Below, in pieces: positions 8,801 to 17,200 of a stretch of DNA of 28,642 nucleotides. Below the pieces are notes generated by a model. The model was not told the origin of the DNA and made no database searches. It saw nothing but the letters and a program-made list of their open reading frames with translations. Both the position numbers and the translations under genes were made by a program. The stretch's first letter is position 1. Each line of letters opens with the position of its first letter. Source of the DNA: a virus; IMG/VR virus record IMGVR_UViG_3300046751_000535, positions 1 to 28,642 of that record. One strand, given 5' to 3'.

Positions 8801-9978
8801 GGGGTGTTATCTGTTTCCGCGGCCGCTTTTTTTGCCGCACGCTTGGCCTCAACCATCTTGCCAAGACGGTCATCGTAGTCAGCCGGGTCAAACTTGGGGC
8901 GAATACCTTCAACGGTTCCACCGATTACACCACCGCCGATAAAGCCTGCAGCCAGTGAGTTTATGTACAGCGACTGAGCATTCTCGCCAGCCATGATCTC
9001 AAAAAACTCTTGCTGCTCTGACTCAGGTAGGCTCTCGTTTGCCCACGCTACTGCAGCACGACCCATAACTTCCTGAAGCGCTTCGATACCACCCTCGGCG
9101 CCGGCAGTCTTCGCTGACTCAGTAATGATTCGACGCACTACGCCACGATTGTCACTGAGCTGCTCTGCGATTGCCGTTCGCAACCCCTCAGGAGAGCGGT
9201 CCGGGAACAACTTTTTAAAGGCTCGCATGGGCACGCCTACAGAATCTAGAGCGCCTTGGGCTACACCAACAGTCAGTGCCGCAACAGGATCTAACTTGCC
9301 TGTTTCGGCCTCAATCTCTGTGAAGTTTTCGCCAGCATTCATGCCGATGCTGTACAGGGCAGAGCCACCGATTGCAGCCCGTTGAGGTATCTTGCCTAAC
9401 GCCTCTTGCTCGTAATCTTTGCGAAGCTTTTTCAGGGCGATCTTGTTACCCGCGTCTGCCGCCCCATCTGTTACTGCTTGCTGAACCCGTGCGTCGATCG
9501 ATTCCTTAAGAACGTTCTTAGCGGCACCTTTGACAGCAGCCTTTGTTGCAATTCCAGCCAGACCCCCACCAAGAAGGTCAGGCACAAGAGTGCCAAGAGT
9601 GTACTGCATGTAATCGAGACTATCGCCAAAGCTTTCAATGTCCTCCACACGAGTAACATTGCCGCCAAGAGCGTCTGCTTCAGACATCTTTTGATTGTAG
9701 TAATCCAAGCCATCGCGAACCCAGTCCTCATTGCCTAACACGGACCCTGCAAGTGCCTTAACGCCACCACCTAATCCTTGTGTCTGCGTAAACCCGGCTT
9801 TTACACCAGTGACAAAGTCGCCCGACTCGCTCTCACTTTCTTCGAGGTCTGTTACTTCCTGCTGTACGGAAGCGCGTTCTTCAGCTTTTTGCTGGCGCTG
9901 TAATGCACGATCAGATCGTTCTTGCTGACGAAGAAATAAGTCGATCGAATCATCGTCTTCATAGGATACTAATGGCAT
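2827..9978 (-). CDS. Giant polyvalent virion/ejection protein with zincin and LPD38-like domains
   Basis: A 2383-residue protein, last in the late operon; ATG with AGGAG about 7 nt upstream. Visible parts: an acidic N-terminus (1-55); Gly/Ala-rich, membrane-active-looking helices (about 125-155 and 340-355) and a helix-rich core with TAGAEGGIEALQEVMGRAA (291-309), as in phage internal virion proteins; a metallopeptidase-like segment with HEVWH (739-743), a candidate third ligand Glu825 in QREVFAQLGAML, and a DVDGDGLPD loop (764-772) between them; an acidic linker (about 890-985); a conserved domain with LFRAVHDAFGHGIEGAGFRA (around 1208) and RGQNSWLNYG; coiled coils (about 1490-1640); and an LPD38-like end with FNRKGEYSSAIDSLYLFF (from 1992). 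Large proteins of this kind are thought to be packed in the head and ejected into the host. No lytic transglycosylase motif was found, so the zincin part may act in cell-wall or protein cleavage. Domain names are by eye. Confidence 0.8.
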   Translation of the reverse strand: MPLVSYEDDDSIDLFLRQQERSDRALQRQQKAEERASVQQEVTDLEESESESGDFVTGVKAGFTQTQGLGGGVKALAGSVLGNEDWVRDGLDYYNQKMSEADALGGNVTRVEDIESFGDSLDYMQYTLGTLVPDLLGGGLAGIATKAAVKGAAKNVLKESIDARVQQAVTDGAADAGNKIALKKLRKDYEQEALGKIPQRAAIGGSALYSIGMNAGENFTEIEAETGKLDPVAALTVGVAQGALDSVGVPMRAFKKLFPDRSPEGLRTAIAEQLSDNRGVVRRIITESAKTAGAEGGIEALQEVMGRAAVAWANESLPESEQQEFFEIMAGENAQSLYINSLAAGFIGGGVIGGTVEGIRPKFDPADYDDRLGKMVEAKRAAKKAAAETDNTPQENTGSFAAGQQVTVKVTNKETIDGVTRETVSEEPAIIREEVSKRTGKRGVYLEYQGQNDRGKRDYIEIDGENVLNPKIEIISDIQQEKTVELGEMPLEPEENTIYLGSLPGPLQKQLIADGVQDDIAPIETVQASIEKLDGIEQQRAKSSLEKQGIASRRRRKVQPEKEPGAVEFEGPIFTVSTPQSLKEKQTELEQQAKEGSEKIQVNGDDTFVPESISFSSLLKTITPARGGDPLVNNRDEAEDPVTLQSLVDHYDNPRNPLDVPELEETMSIYLDLVDRGVPRQHIESVTGTYAIEGNVDLPDDAVAAYFPQSGAVGINTEQLTEGLSSDQAARVNRFAMAHEVWHSADSEQSYSDTLPDFAMEFADVDGDGLPDMLLGDVVDELYGNWENGTDLGKRFGYPFNYLEAMLNDAAPEDRPAILRATQREVFAQLGAMLTANPKLLKQKAPKAYNLIKSLRDNPTLTAEDITSEQTQDQTDNPSTDATAVPGQVRAPPISGSPEVQVDGGTERVGGDGLDTGQADQELGEQAEPDDGDAAGRLLRQQVIDFVASQGEVQGKSPIQLELRQGYNPTVELIDEMLADGLLEEAIGTDGVPTYTVPQDQQVDAMRQPQQPITGEVANERQQRIRDRAERLQSGGITTLDGAPVIENATGPDPRVVAAAEEYAEQNGISYSRQETYVEVSPERAARIAQAYDEMEHNPQDPAVKEAYDDLIRQTRAQYDVLVDAGYEFTFFDSETDPYDGNPWNAIRDLRNNQRMAVYGTYDGYGTEGITDGDVDDNPLLVDTGLRWKDQNGVDQVVTGNDLFRAVHDAFGHGIEGAGFRARGEENAWQAHARLFTGPGLAALTSETRGQNSWLNYGPFGETNQTASVLDTVFAEQKAGLMPDWTWSEAGPASQQEESPLPMRVPSYKSGLARDVARNQAVKDLENSGIGYEDLIGDFDIDDLTVSPEFKRLLRALERDDYLGFDRIDDLMIQLFEDEDGLTNFDASPGLKSAFGRYLNDVNGFTAEDVQYIRVDEPFQQDVSFNLNDDHTVDKSVDSRLKRVMPKGLTRKLSDRLERLKDLENRFAQVLGLDRLPSAFSAYDNENLMHSKAQKQLDDFEKEHVKPIADLIADADVDLEQVGLYLLAKHAPERNAKIAQQERDLREQQIQALEEQMDTVEDESDLNLIKKKLDVLKTAPFKYQEKGSGLTDTEAEAIIELAESEGKASSLEGIADRVYQMLTQMRENMVEQGLLDNRTREDWQDTYQFYVPLKGFAAFPEGLEMKGGNGTQGFSIKGSESFKARGRITLPVNPLTVSMKDAEEKIVRGEKNRTAQKLLKMFEKFQSPDNWRVYNQKVRPPRDNNPSEMKSNQELRSERRADDGLPRYIEVKRRGKSFFIEVRDQELNRQLQSGGVGMFNNQVDFMNKALTTMQRFQNFRRNMLINYNPSWGLVNPLRDIQTGLAFAISELDAKGGRLEGKFEGATDLVGKVSKSYMPSLKAFYRARRGAEGKTDEAREYDQYAKEYIEDGAPTGLSVAKSLEEQQARFETIMGQTMKAKGINKLRPMFDWVEDANQTTENAARLATYIEARKAGVERADAATLAKDLTVNFNRKGEYSSAIDSLYLFFNAAVQGNVNIIKALTRGKKDGGVSKAQTLAASMVMFGFARTLANISFAGEDDDGESNYVDYNEYVMKTAMVFTDGRQGYAMPMPYGYGLLDNIGRFGAEMVMGIKTPEQVSVDLATSIDHHFNPMSLHATGDDRDLIESAILKGMFFLSPDIGDMAIEQIANINFFGSNVTIPQNPLMVERPAAYASKRGTNEGVTAVTEFLNDISGGSEYRSGAIDLNPERIMHFYEFLMGGVGRFLDDSSDTVMKMASEEPDLLPKDVPILRTFMPMASEYSDRVTFYSNRGDYQQYRKEYKESTPTDRRNLQQRFGPRLYQFEVTHKAIEKQLRDLRKEKKALYDDKVIDSMVRWKRLQAIAEKEERLYDEYNKRFESVRP

Positions 9979-10000
9979 CCGACACTCCTATGAGTTGGCT

Positions 10001-11578
10001 TTAGATGACTATCTGTTTAGCTTTAAATTCTATTAGCTTCGCTTTGTTCTCGTCCGTGATTGATCCGTCCGGCTCAAAAAAGTCATTGAGCATTACAAGC
10101 TGCTGAGAGGAGAGGTCATCAAGCGAAACGCCAAGGAACTGTTCGATGTTTTGAGTGGCCTCACCGGAGATTACTTTTCGGCCACCTCGCATGGTCTTCG
10201 TTGTTTTTTGTCCTAGACCAATAGGCTGGATCTGACTTCTCAGCCCTTCTTTTACTTTGCTTACAAACGCGTCTGAACGCTCAATTTCACTGCGGACAGA
10301 CCGGCCGTAGAGAAGGCGCTCCCGAACTCTTTCCCGAACAGATAGCACGTTGTTTGCTAGGTCTTGCGCGTCCTCACCTACCTGAACAATGCCACCAAAC
10401 TTAGGTCCGTATTGACTAGTTAGAAGATCATCCATCCCGGCGCCTACAGTCTCCAGAGACTTAAGCTCTTCAATGATGGTCTCGGTCATTTTTTCTACTT
10501 GACCGTTAAATTCAGCTGAACCGCCGTGATCTCTTTTAATAAGACGCTCTTCAACCAGCTCCTTAAATCTAGGATTTCCTCTAAGCTCGGACATCATGGT
10601 TGATCGGCCCGCATAGGCCTGACCCGCCTCGTCCAAACTCACGGAGAATGGCGTACCGCCACTGCCGGTTCTGTTGTTTGTAAGGTCGGGATAGTAATAT
10701 CCAATGGTGCCGTTTGCTGTTCGATACTTAACAGCCACCTTGGCCTTTAGCTGTCCGGGAGTAGCCTGTCCGCCCTGCTGAGCAGGGGCTCCAGAAGAAA
10801 CCGTTACATCATGAACGTGAACATCAAGAATGGTTCCGCCTGCAGCGCTTGCTGGAGCCTGAGGAAAAGCATCCGCGGTTATCTTGCTGCCAACAAACTT
10901 AGCGTTGTTTACAGACAATCCTTCGGTTATTGCAGCTCGGACTCCGGGCGTTATGGCGCCGGGAGCTATCTCTTCACCACTCGCAATCTTAGTCATGACT
11001 CCGGTAATTTCTTGATTGTACTGGCTCATGTCTGGACGCAACGCTTTGCTTGGGTCATAGAACTGTGACCCAGACAACGCTTCGATAATCTCATCGACGC
11101 GGGCTGCATTTTGAGGGAGGGCTCTTTCTTCTGGAGACATTTCTGCTAGCCCGATTAGCTCGTTTGTGAGCAGAGCGTCTTCCTGTATTTTTTGTTCACG
11201 CGCTGCTTCATCACGCTCTGCTGCTGCAGCATCTGCAGCGGCTTGAGCATTTATGTCTGCTGTGTTTGCCTTAACACCCGCAGTGGCAGCATTGGTCTCT
11301 AAGACGCCCAGCTCTTGCGTACGCAGGTTATCGGCTCGGATATCTGCTTCGTTTGCGCGATCAGCAGCTAGGGCTGCAGCAGTCTCTGAAGCTTCGTTTG
11401 ATCTTTTTTGCTCTGCGAGTCTGTCTCGCTCAATCCCGGTCTGATCAAGGCGATACTTCGCCATGTCCTCACGCTCTTGCTCCTGAATGTCTCGCAATCG
11501 ACTCTTGTCGAAAGCATCAGACATGAGTCCAAAGCCACCTTGGAAACCTTCGGCAAATCCTGAGTAATTAGTAGCCAT
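10001..11578 (-). CDS. Virion protein with long helical N-terminus, probable internal core protein
   Basis: A 525-residue protein starting at an ATG behind GGGGG (AAGC spacing). Residues about 5-140 form a long charged, Ala/Glu/Arg/Gln-rich helical or coiled-coil region with many short heptad-like runs; the rest is mixed, with a TVEK/EELKSLETVGAGMDD helical part and a C-terminal SSQQLVMLNDFFEPDGS stretch. It has no enzyme motif I recognise. It sits between the small Gly/Ala-rich protein and the giant polyvalent protein, the place where T7-like phages keep their gp15-type core proteins, so a role in the ejection core is inferred from position, size and helical character only. Confidence 0.6.
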   Translation of the reverse strand: MATNYSGFAEGFQGGFGLMSDAFDKSRLRDIQEQEREDMAKYRLDQTGIERDRLAEQKRSNEASETAAALAADRANEADIRADNLRTQELGVLETNAATAGVKANTADINAQAAADAAAAERDEAAREQKIQEDALLTNELIGLAEMSPEERALPQNAARVDEIIEALSGSQFYDPSKALRPDMSQYNQEITGVMTKIASGEEIAPGAITPGVRAAITEGLSVNNAKFVGSKITADAFPQAPASAAGGTILDVHVHDVTVSSGAPAQQGGQATPGQLKAKVAVKYRTANGTIGYYYPDLTNNRTGSGGTPFSVSLDEAGQAYAGRSTMMSELRGNPRFKELVEERLIKRDHGGSAEFNGQVEKMTETIIEELKSLETVGAGMDDLLTSQYGPKFGGIVQVGEDAQDLANNVLSVRERVRERLLYGRSVRSEIERSDAFVSKVKEGLRSQIQPIGLGQKTTKTMRGGRKVISGEATQNIEQFLGVSLDDLSSQQLVMLNDFFEPDGSITDENKAKLIEFKAKQIVI

Positions 11579-11586
11579 GCTTCCCC

Positions 11587-12282
11587 CTAGTCGAATAGCT
11601 TGTTAATTAGGTAAGCGGCACCTAAACCAATTGCGAGTGGCGCTGCTATAGCCGACAGTCCGGCGAGCATTGCTGATCCGCCGCCTGCTGCTGCACCACC
11701 TGCCGCTGCGCCTGCTCCAGCTCCTGCAGCGCCTGCTCCAGCTGCTCCACTTGCCGCTGCTCCACTTGCCGCTGCTCCACTTGCCGCTGCTCCACTTGCC
11801 GCTGCTCCACTTGCCGCTCCAGCACCAGCTGCACCTGCTGCTGTGCCTCCAGCGGCCGCTCCACTTGCTGCAGTAGTTGCACCTGCTGCACCACTCGCAG
11901 CTAGGCCACCGCCAGCTCCTGCTTGAGCACCGGGGACAGCAGCAGCCAGCGCCGTGCCGGCTTTACCAGTAGCTGCAACATTGACTCCCGGTGCTGCAGT
12001 GCCGAGAGCCGCTGTTGTTTTGGTTACTGGCGCAGCTACAGCAGGTGACATGCCGCCACTTAAGCTAGCTGCTTTAGTGGCTTTGTATGCTTCTAGAGCC
12101 TTAGGAACCCCTGCAGAGGCACCAATGCCCCCAAAGGTTCCGTACATAGACATTTCTTGCGCTTGCTTTGCTTGCTCAAGAGCGATCCGTTGCTGGTTTT
12201 CTTGAGCCTCAAGTTTCGCTACTGCGGACATGCCCTCTTGAGCACGCCTTCTAAGGCCGAAGCCAGTGCCAATGATTGCCAT
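11587..12282 (-). CDS. Ala/Gly-rich repeat virion protein with C-terminal hydrophobic segment (gp14-like by context)
   Basis: A 231-residue protein. The N-terminal 60 residues are helical and Gln/Ala-rich (LEAQENQQRIALEQAKQAQE), recalling T7 gp14-type internal core proteins. Residues about 120-200 are almost only Ala, Gly and Ser, including perfect ASGAA repeats coded by a 15-bp tandem repeat (11741-11815). The C-terminus MLAGLSAIAAPLAIGLGAAYL is a plausible membrane-inserting helix. The start codon shares one base with the stop of the preceding gene (TAATG), with AGGTGG upstream. A membrane-penetrating ejection protein is plausible but unproven. The repeat keeps other frames open too, so overlapping frames here are artefacts of composition. 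Confidence 0.65.
   Translation of the reverse strand: MAIIGTGFGLRRRAQEGMSAVAKLEAQENQQRIALEQAKQAQEMSMYGTFGGIGASAGVPKALEAYKATKAASLSGGMSPAVAAPVTKTTAALGTAAPGVNVAATGKAGTALAAAVPGAQAGAGGGLAASGAAGATTAASGAAAGGTAAGAAGAGAASGAAASGAAASGAAASGAAASGAAGAGAAGAGAGAAAGGAAAGGGSAMLAGLSAIAAPLAIGLGAAYLINKLFD
11741..11815. repeat. Tandem repeat, 5 perfect copies of a 15-bp unit
   Basis: Five identical copies of GCTGCTCCACTTGCC, followed by a partial GCTCC. Being a multiple of three, copy changes keep the frame and alter the length of the ASGAA run in the encoded protein. Perfect identity suggests recent expansion by slippage. Confidence 0.95.
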
Positions 12283-12827
12283 TATCTGCCCACCTGTTGC
12301 GCTTTAGAGGTGATTCCACCCATGCCACCCAGTAATGCTAGGCGTCGGTCTGAATCACGCATTCTCGTTGCATTGAGACCGCCAACCAATGTGGAGGTCA
12401 TTGTGTTCTGATCCAGTTGCTGAGCGTCAACACCGTAACGTGCTGCATCTCTGTTCATGGTTCCCTGAACGTTAAGGCCCGACTGTGCCACCGCGTCTCG
12501 GGTTCGTTGAAGATCTCCTTCAAGTGCCTTTGTCCCTGTCGCAGTGATTTCGCTCGCCAAAAAGTTTTCGACTGGCGCGAATCGAGTCAGGTAATCTTGC
12601 GTTTGTGCCCGAATCAGGTCTGCAAAAAGCTTGTCGCCGGGATTGTCTTGTGGTCTCAAGCCGCTGTAACGATTGGGATCGATAGATGCGTAGGGATTAC
12701 CCATGCCGCCGGCATAAGTAGGGACGCCTCGATTAGTGCCGTCTGGGTTAGGAAAGAAGAAGTCCTGCACTTGGTTAAAGTTTACATTCCCGGACTGCTG
12801 CAACCTCTCTAAAAAACCTCCAAACAT
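12282..12827 (-). CDS. Small virion protein, paralogue of the next upstream gene
   Basis: A 181-residue protein with a start behind GGAGG. It has an N-terminal Gly/Asn/Pro-rich part (GGMGNPYASIDPNRYSGLRPQ) and a helical region beginning FAPVENFLASEI, then Ala/Gln/Arg-rich helices ending ALLGGMGGITS. The F-x-P-x-E-N start of the helical region recurs in the 192-residue protein just upstream, as does a downstream basic-small residue pattern, so the two look like diverged duplicates. Its position in the core-protein cluster suggests a structural or ejection role. No enzyme motif. Confidence 0.65.
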   Translation of the reverse strand: MFGGFLERLQQSGNVNFNQVQDFFFPNPDGTNRGVPTYAGGMGNPYASIDPNRYSGLRPQDNPGDKLFADLIRAQTQDYLTRFAPVENFLASEITATGTKALEGDLQRTRDAVAQSGLNVQGTMNRDAARYGVDAQQLDQNTMTSTLVGGLNATRMRDSDRRLALLGGMGGITSKAQQVGR

Positions 12828-12830
12828 ACT

Positions 12831-13409
12831 TTAGCCTCCGTATCCCTTAAGACCATATGCAGTCCCTGCGCCCATGCCGGTCACGGTTCCGGCTACATTT
12901 CTAAGGCTACTGGATGCACCAAAGTCACGGTCTCTTTGTGCCGTAACTCGGTCCATTTGGTTTTGAGCAAGCTGCATTTGCCCTGACATAGAGTCAGTCG
13001 CTAAGCCTTGTCCCATCTTGACGATGTTCGCTAGGCCCTGATAAGCCTGATCTGTATTGGTCAGGCCAGCATCGCTCATGGCTTGACCCATGCCTCTGGC
13101 TTGAGCAGTTCTTAGTGCAGCAGATTCGCCTTGATAGGCGCCCATAGATGGGTCTAAACCTCGCTGCATCATTGCTGCATTTTGAAAGTCAGACATTCCC
13201 TCTTCATATGCGCCGGCCGCCTGAGTAGCTGCTCGACCTATGGAAGAGTCGTAATTCTGATCGCTGAACTGATTCAACGTGCTTTGAATGTACTGATTCT
13301 CAAGGGGGACAAAGATCTCTCCATAACGCTGAAGAGAAATGGCTGCTTGTTGTGCAAGCGCCTCCTTGCTTTCTAACTCTTCGGGTTTTCCGCCGCCGCC
13401 GCCACTCAT
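12831..13409 (-). CDS. Small Gln/Ala/Gly-rich virion protein
   Basis: A 192-residue protein starting behind AGGTGAG. It opens with a Gly-rich MSGGGGGKPEELESKEALAQ, then helices with FVPLENQYIQ, RGLDPSMGAYQGESAALRTA and MGQAMSDAGL, and a Gly-rich end (GMGAGTAYGLKGYGG). Related by eye to the 181-residue protein downstream through the F-(A/V)-P-(V/L)-E-N motif. Proteins with this pattern are common beside T7-type internal core genes in environmental podoviruses; their function is unknown to me. Confidence 0.65.
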   Translation of the reverse strand: MSGGGGGKPEELESKEALAQQAAISLQRYGEIFVPLENQYIQSTLNQFSDQNYDSSIGRAATQAAGAYEEGMSDFQNAAMMQRGLDPSMGAYQGESAALRTAQARGMGQAMSDAGLTNTDQAYQGLANIVKMGQGLATDSMSGQMQLAQNQMDRVTAQRDRDFGASSSLRNVAGTVTGMGAGTAYGLKGYGG

Positions 13410-13416
13410 AGCTCAC

Positions 13417-13821
13417 CTATAATCGTTTATTGACTACACTGTATTTGAACTGGTAACCAAAGCCCTGAGCTAGGTTGACCAACCCCTCATGGGGTGTCCA
13501 AATCTCAATCGATTCATGCCCGGTATTTCGGGCTAGGGTTTCTAATTCTTCGGCGTAAACTGCTGCGCTCTCTGGAATAGGGTCGTATGCTATCCAGATC
13601 AGCAACTTACTGGCCTTCCGAAAAGGAATCGGAACGCTTTGAAGTACGCAAAACCCAGTAGTCGTCCGTGCGGGGTCTACCATAAGGTAGCTATCACCGT
13701 TTACACATGAAGCGTAAACGTCTTCTGGTCTCCAGTCTGGGGCCACATCCTCGTGGATATCCAGCAGACCAGCTTTAATGACATCCCAATGTTCTCGGAT
13801 GTCAGCAAACTCTAAAGCCAT
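13417..13821 (-). CDS. GNAT-fold protein resembling T7 gp13
   Basis: A 134-residue protein with the order of secondary structure of a small GNAT acetyltransferase: an N-terminal helix pair (IREHWDVIKAGLLDI), a strand with SYLMVDP and GFCVLQSVP, an amphipathic helix (AAVYAEELETLARNTG) and the closing 'LAQGFGYQFKYSVVNKRL' like the GNAT C-terminal hairpin. The Q/R-x-x-G-x-(G/A) acetyl-CoA loop is not evident, as in T7 gp13, which is a virion-assembly protein rather than an enzyme. Its place immediately before the internal-core gene cluster supports the gp13-like role. Start follows a GGTGAT site 6 nt upstream. Confidence 0.6.
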   Translation of the reverse strand: MALEFADIREHWDVIKAGLLDIHEDVAPDWRPEDVYASCVNGDSYLMVDPARTTTGFCVLQSVPIPFRKASKLLIWIAYDPIPESAAVYAEELETLARNTGHESIEIWTPHEGLVNLAQGFGYQFKYSVVNKRL

Positions 13822-13880
13822 TTTATATCACCGATACATAAAAATCTAAAGAAATCAACCATTAACGTTTTCTAAATACA

Positions 13881-14231
13881 CTATTCTGGCTTGGGGTTTG
13901 CATCTTTCACTTCCTTTATAAAAGTGTAGAAGGCCCCCGTCTTATCTAGAGACCCGGCATTGATGTCGTGCCAGATCTTATCGAGCTGATCTTCTAAGCC
14001 TCCATATTGATTTCTTCGGCTTTGTTCCCAGTCTAGCTCCGGGTTACCTTCAACCACGCCGATAACGGTTTGAATTTCCTCGACAAATACAAACTGCCTA
14101 GTCTGTGTTCGAGGGTTTTCTATCTCGCCGCTATCGACATATGGGTACCAGTTATCGCCTTCACCTTTAAGTCCTTGCGGACCAAAGATAATTGCCTCGG
14201 CATCAAAATCCCACTTAACGTACATCTGCAT
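13881..14231 (-). CDS. Tail fibre chaperone-like protein
   Basis: A 116-residue acidic protein; start two bases after the stop of the tail-tip gene, with GGGGG upstream (ATGs at codons 1 and 3). Residues 30-60 are beta-rich (RQFVFVEEIQTVIGVVEG). The C-terminus, QYGGLEDQLDKIWHDI then FYTFIKEVKDANPKPE, matches the 'Y-x-S/G-x-x-D-Q-L-D ... h ... I-K-x-V-K-x-x-x-P-K-P' end of small proteins encoded next to tail fibres in many phages (XkdW/DUF4376-like), thought to help fibre folding. It directly follows the 1845-residue fibre-like gene, which fits this role. The 228-residue protein at 24185-24871 carries a related motif. Confidence 0.6.
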   Translation of the reverse strand: MQMYVKWDFDAEAIIFGPQGLKGEGDNWYPYVDSGEIENPRTQTRQFVFVEEIQTVIGVVEGNPELDWEQSRRNQYGGLEDQLDKIWHDINAGSLDKTGAFYTFIKEVKDANPKPE

Positions 14232-14232
14232 T

Positions 14233-17200
14233 TTAACGAGCCCCCATCATAAAACCGGAGATCTCGTACAAATAATCAGCAGTGGTGCTGCTGTCGTTGT
14301 CATTAATTCCAGAAGAGCCGGTTCGAGTCACTTCTACCTTCATATCTACCGTCCCCGTGGTCTTGTTTGACAGAGATCCGCTAACGGCAAACTGAGCATA
14401 AAGGCTCGTATTCGCCTTAAATCGGGTTTCTCCAACAAGCTGCCAGCTACCACCGCTACCGACTGATATCGTGTCGCTTGTTGAAAACGTGCTCCCAGAT
14501 GAAAGGGTGTACACAATAGAAGTGGTATTAGAGCTGGAGTAATAGTTCACAGAAGTAGCAGTGTGCTGTTTGCCAGTCGCAAAAAGAGAGTTTCCGACAG
14601 ACACAGATCCGGTAATGTTTCCCGAAAAATTAATGATGTGCGTACCGTAGTATGACGACGAAGCTGTCGGGGTACCTATAGAGCTTGCACCGCCTGCGTT
14701 GTCCTTCATGTACATTCTGAAGCGATACGTTTTACTGTTTGTGGAGTCGTACCAGCCAGTGACGGTAGCAAACGGCTTATGGCCATTTGTCGAGTGAGTT
14801 GTAGCTGGTAGCTGTTGAGATGTTACCTGTACAGTGCCTCCGCCAGAGGCCGTATTTCCCCTAATAACCACGGTAGAAGTAGATCTAAAAGGAGAAAGAA
14901 CAGCAACATCACCTACAAGGTTATCTGCGTATACAGACGTACCAGACATTACGGTGGCACTAATATTGCCGGCAGTAATTAGATTAGCGTTAAGAGCGTT
15001 TACCCTTAGTGCGCCGGTTATAGGATCTGCCGTTAGCGTTGCTCCATCGATATCAAGGAGGGAGGTGCTTATTGTTCCCGCGGTAATTTTATCTGCAGTA
15101 AGGCTGGAGATCTTCGCGCTGTCAATGGCAGCATCACCAATGAAAGCGTTCGTGATAGAACCACTTCTGATGAATGCCGTGTCCATGTAAACACCGGCAG
15201 GAACCGACTCTCCATTAATTGTTGTCGCGTTCGCCTGAACGGTAAACGGAACAATGAGGTTTGAGCTGTTACTCGGGCTGTTGGTTTGCTCATCCGTAGC
15301 ACTGGGGTTCACCATTGCAAACTTGTCTGCGCGGATGATAAATGCAGATGTTGGGGTGCCGTCGTTGTCTGTATTAGATAAGCCAAATCCGGCGATGTGA
15401 CCGTTGTTATCTAGCTTGACCGAGTACTGACTGGACAGCCCTCCGTCCTCATCACCAACAACTTCCTGCAACGTCTGAATCGAACTTGTTTGTCCTGAAA
15501 CTGTGGCAGTAACTGTGTCAATCGCCGATGCATTAGCTGACCCGTTAGGAAACACCTCGGTATTCAGGTCGCTGACCACTTGCGCTGACGCAAGCTGTAC
15601 ATTTCCAGAGCTGTCAAAAACTGCGGTGGCTAAATTGTCAATTCTGCTGGCGTTAGCTGTACCGTCTGGGAAAACCTCTGTTGTCAGAGTGTTCAGATTT
15701 GCTGCAGTCGCAAGTCTACCGCTGCCATCTGAGTTGAATACCTCAGAAAACAGCCCATCTATTCGGCTTGCTGATGTTGAACCATCGCCATAGACCTCTG
15801 TCTCTAGGTCAGAAACCGCTGTAGAACTGGCAAGCTTAACTAAACCATTTTCATCAAAAACTGTTGCATCTAAAGTATCTAATCGGCTGGCACTGGTTGT
15901 CCCGTCCGGGAACACCTCGGAGGTTAAGGTGTTGACCGCCGATGCTGTAGCTAAATTCAGAGTGCCCTCAGTGTTACCCGAAACAAACATGGCTGCTGCA
16001 ATGTTATCGACCTTGTCACTGATAGCGCCGTCGCCATTAACTGACGTATTAAGGTTTGTTAGCGCAGAAGCTGTCGCTAATCTCGCCGTGCCGTCCTCGT
16101 TAAATACTTCCGTAACGAGACCATCGATGCGACTGGCAGAAGCCCCGCTAGTACCATAGACCTCAGTTTCTATATTGTTTAGAGCGGTAGCACTCGCTAA
16201 CTTAACTTCACCGCTGCTATCAAATACAGCGCTTTGCAGTGTGTTGATTGCGCTTGTAGAGCTTGTCCCATCAGGGAACACTTCGGCAGTAACTGTATTC
16301 AGCGCTGATGCTGTAGCTAGCTGTAAAGTGCCGGTAGTGTCAGAGCCCACAAACATTTGAGCGGCAATGTTATCTACTTTGTCAGACAGAGCTCCCGACC
16401 CATTAACTTCAGTGTTAAGGACTGTCAGTGCTGCGGCAGTAGCAAGCTCAAGGTTTCCGTCATCGTCAAAGATGGTGGTATAGATCCCGTCGATTCGACT
16501 CGCAGAAGCACCAGAAGGGCCATAAACCTCCGTCTCAAGTGCGCTCACAGCCTGTGCAGTTGCAAGCTTAATCGTTCCGTTTGCATCAAAGACCGCATTT
16601 TCGAGCGTGAAAATGGCGCTGTTAGAACCCGTGCCATTGGGGAAAACCTCGCTCTTTACTGTATCGACAACGTCTGCAACCGCCGTCAATCCTGTGCTGG
16701 GGTCGGTGAGTGTTGCGTTAAGCGTGTCTATCCGAGACGTTGTGGAGCTGGTTGGAGTCACTCCGTCGCCGTAAACCTCGGTGTTAAGCAGAGATACAGC
16801 GCTTGCTGAGGCTAAAACGGTGTTGCCATTTGCATCAAATACCGCGCCTTCCAAAGAGGTTATATCGCCCTGTATAGAGCCGACGATAGTCGAATTGCTG
16901 TCTGGGTCGTAAATCGACGAGACAGTGTTCGTCAAATTAGTAAGAGCCTGACCGGTTGCTAACCGACCGTTTCCATCAGAGTCGAATACCTCTCCCTCGA
17001 GGCTAGTAATGTCGCCCTGTATAACTGAAATCTGCGTCGTTGCGTTGGGGTCGTCGGGGTCATATATAGCTTCTATGTCTGAAGTAAGACCGCTCAAAGC
17101 CACCGTCGTTGCCAGCTTGACGTTACCGTTAGCATCAAAAACAGCGCCCTCTAAATCGGTGACGTCCGACTGAAGTACACGTACTAGGCTAGTATTGTCA

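Noticed and set aside
11646-11894. Open frames of about 60-80 codons on both strands opposite and within the Ala/Gly-rich gene
   Set aside because: They are low-complexity by-products of the 15-bp repeat and GC-rich codons; no ribosome-binding site and no plausible protein composition.
13822-13880. Promoter in the 59-nt AT-rich gap before the GNAT-like gene
   Set aside because: TATAAA-like and TTGATT-like sequences exist but not at a usable spacing, and they overlap the ribosome-binding site.
16357-16809. 150-codon plus-strand frame opposite the tail-tip gene
   Set aside because: Lies wholly antisense to a well-supported gene, with basic/Cys-rich composition expected from reversed repeats and no ribosome-binding site.
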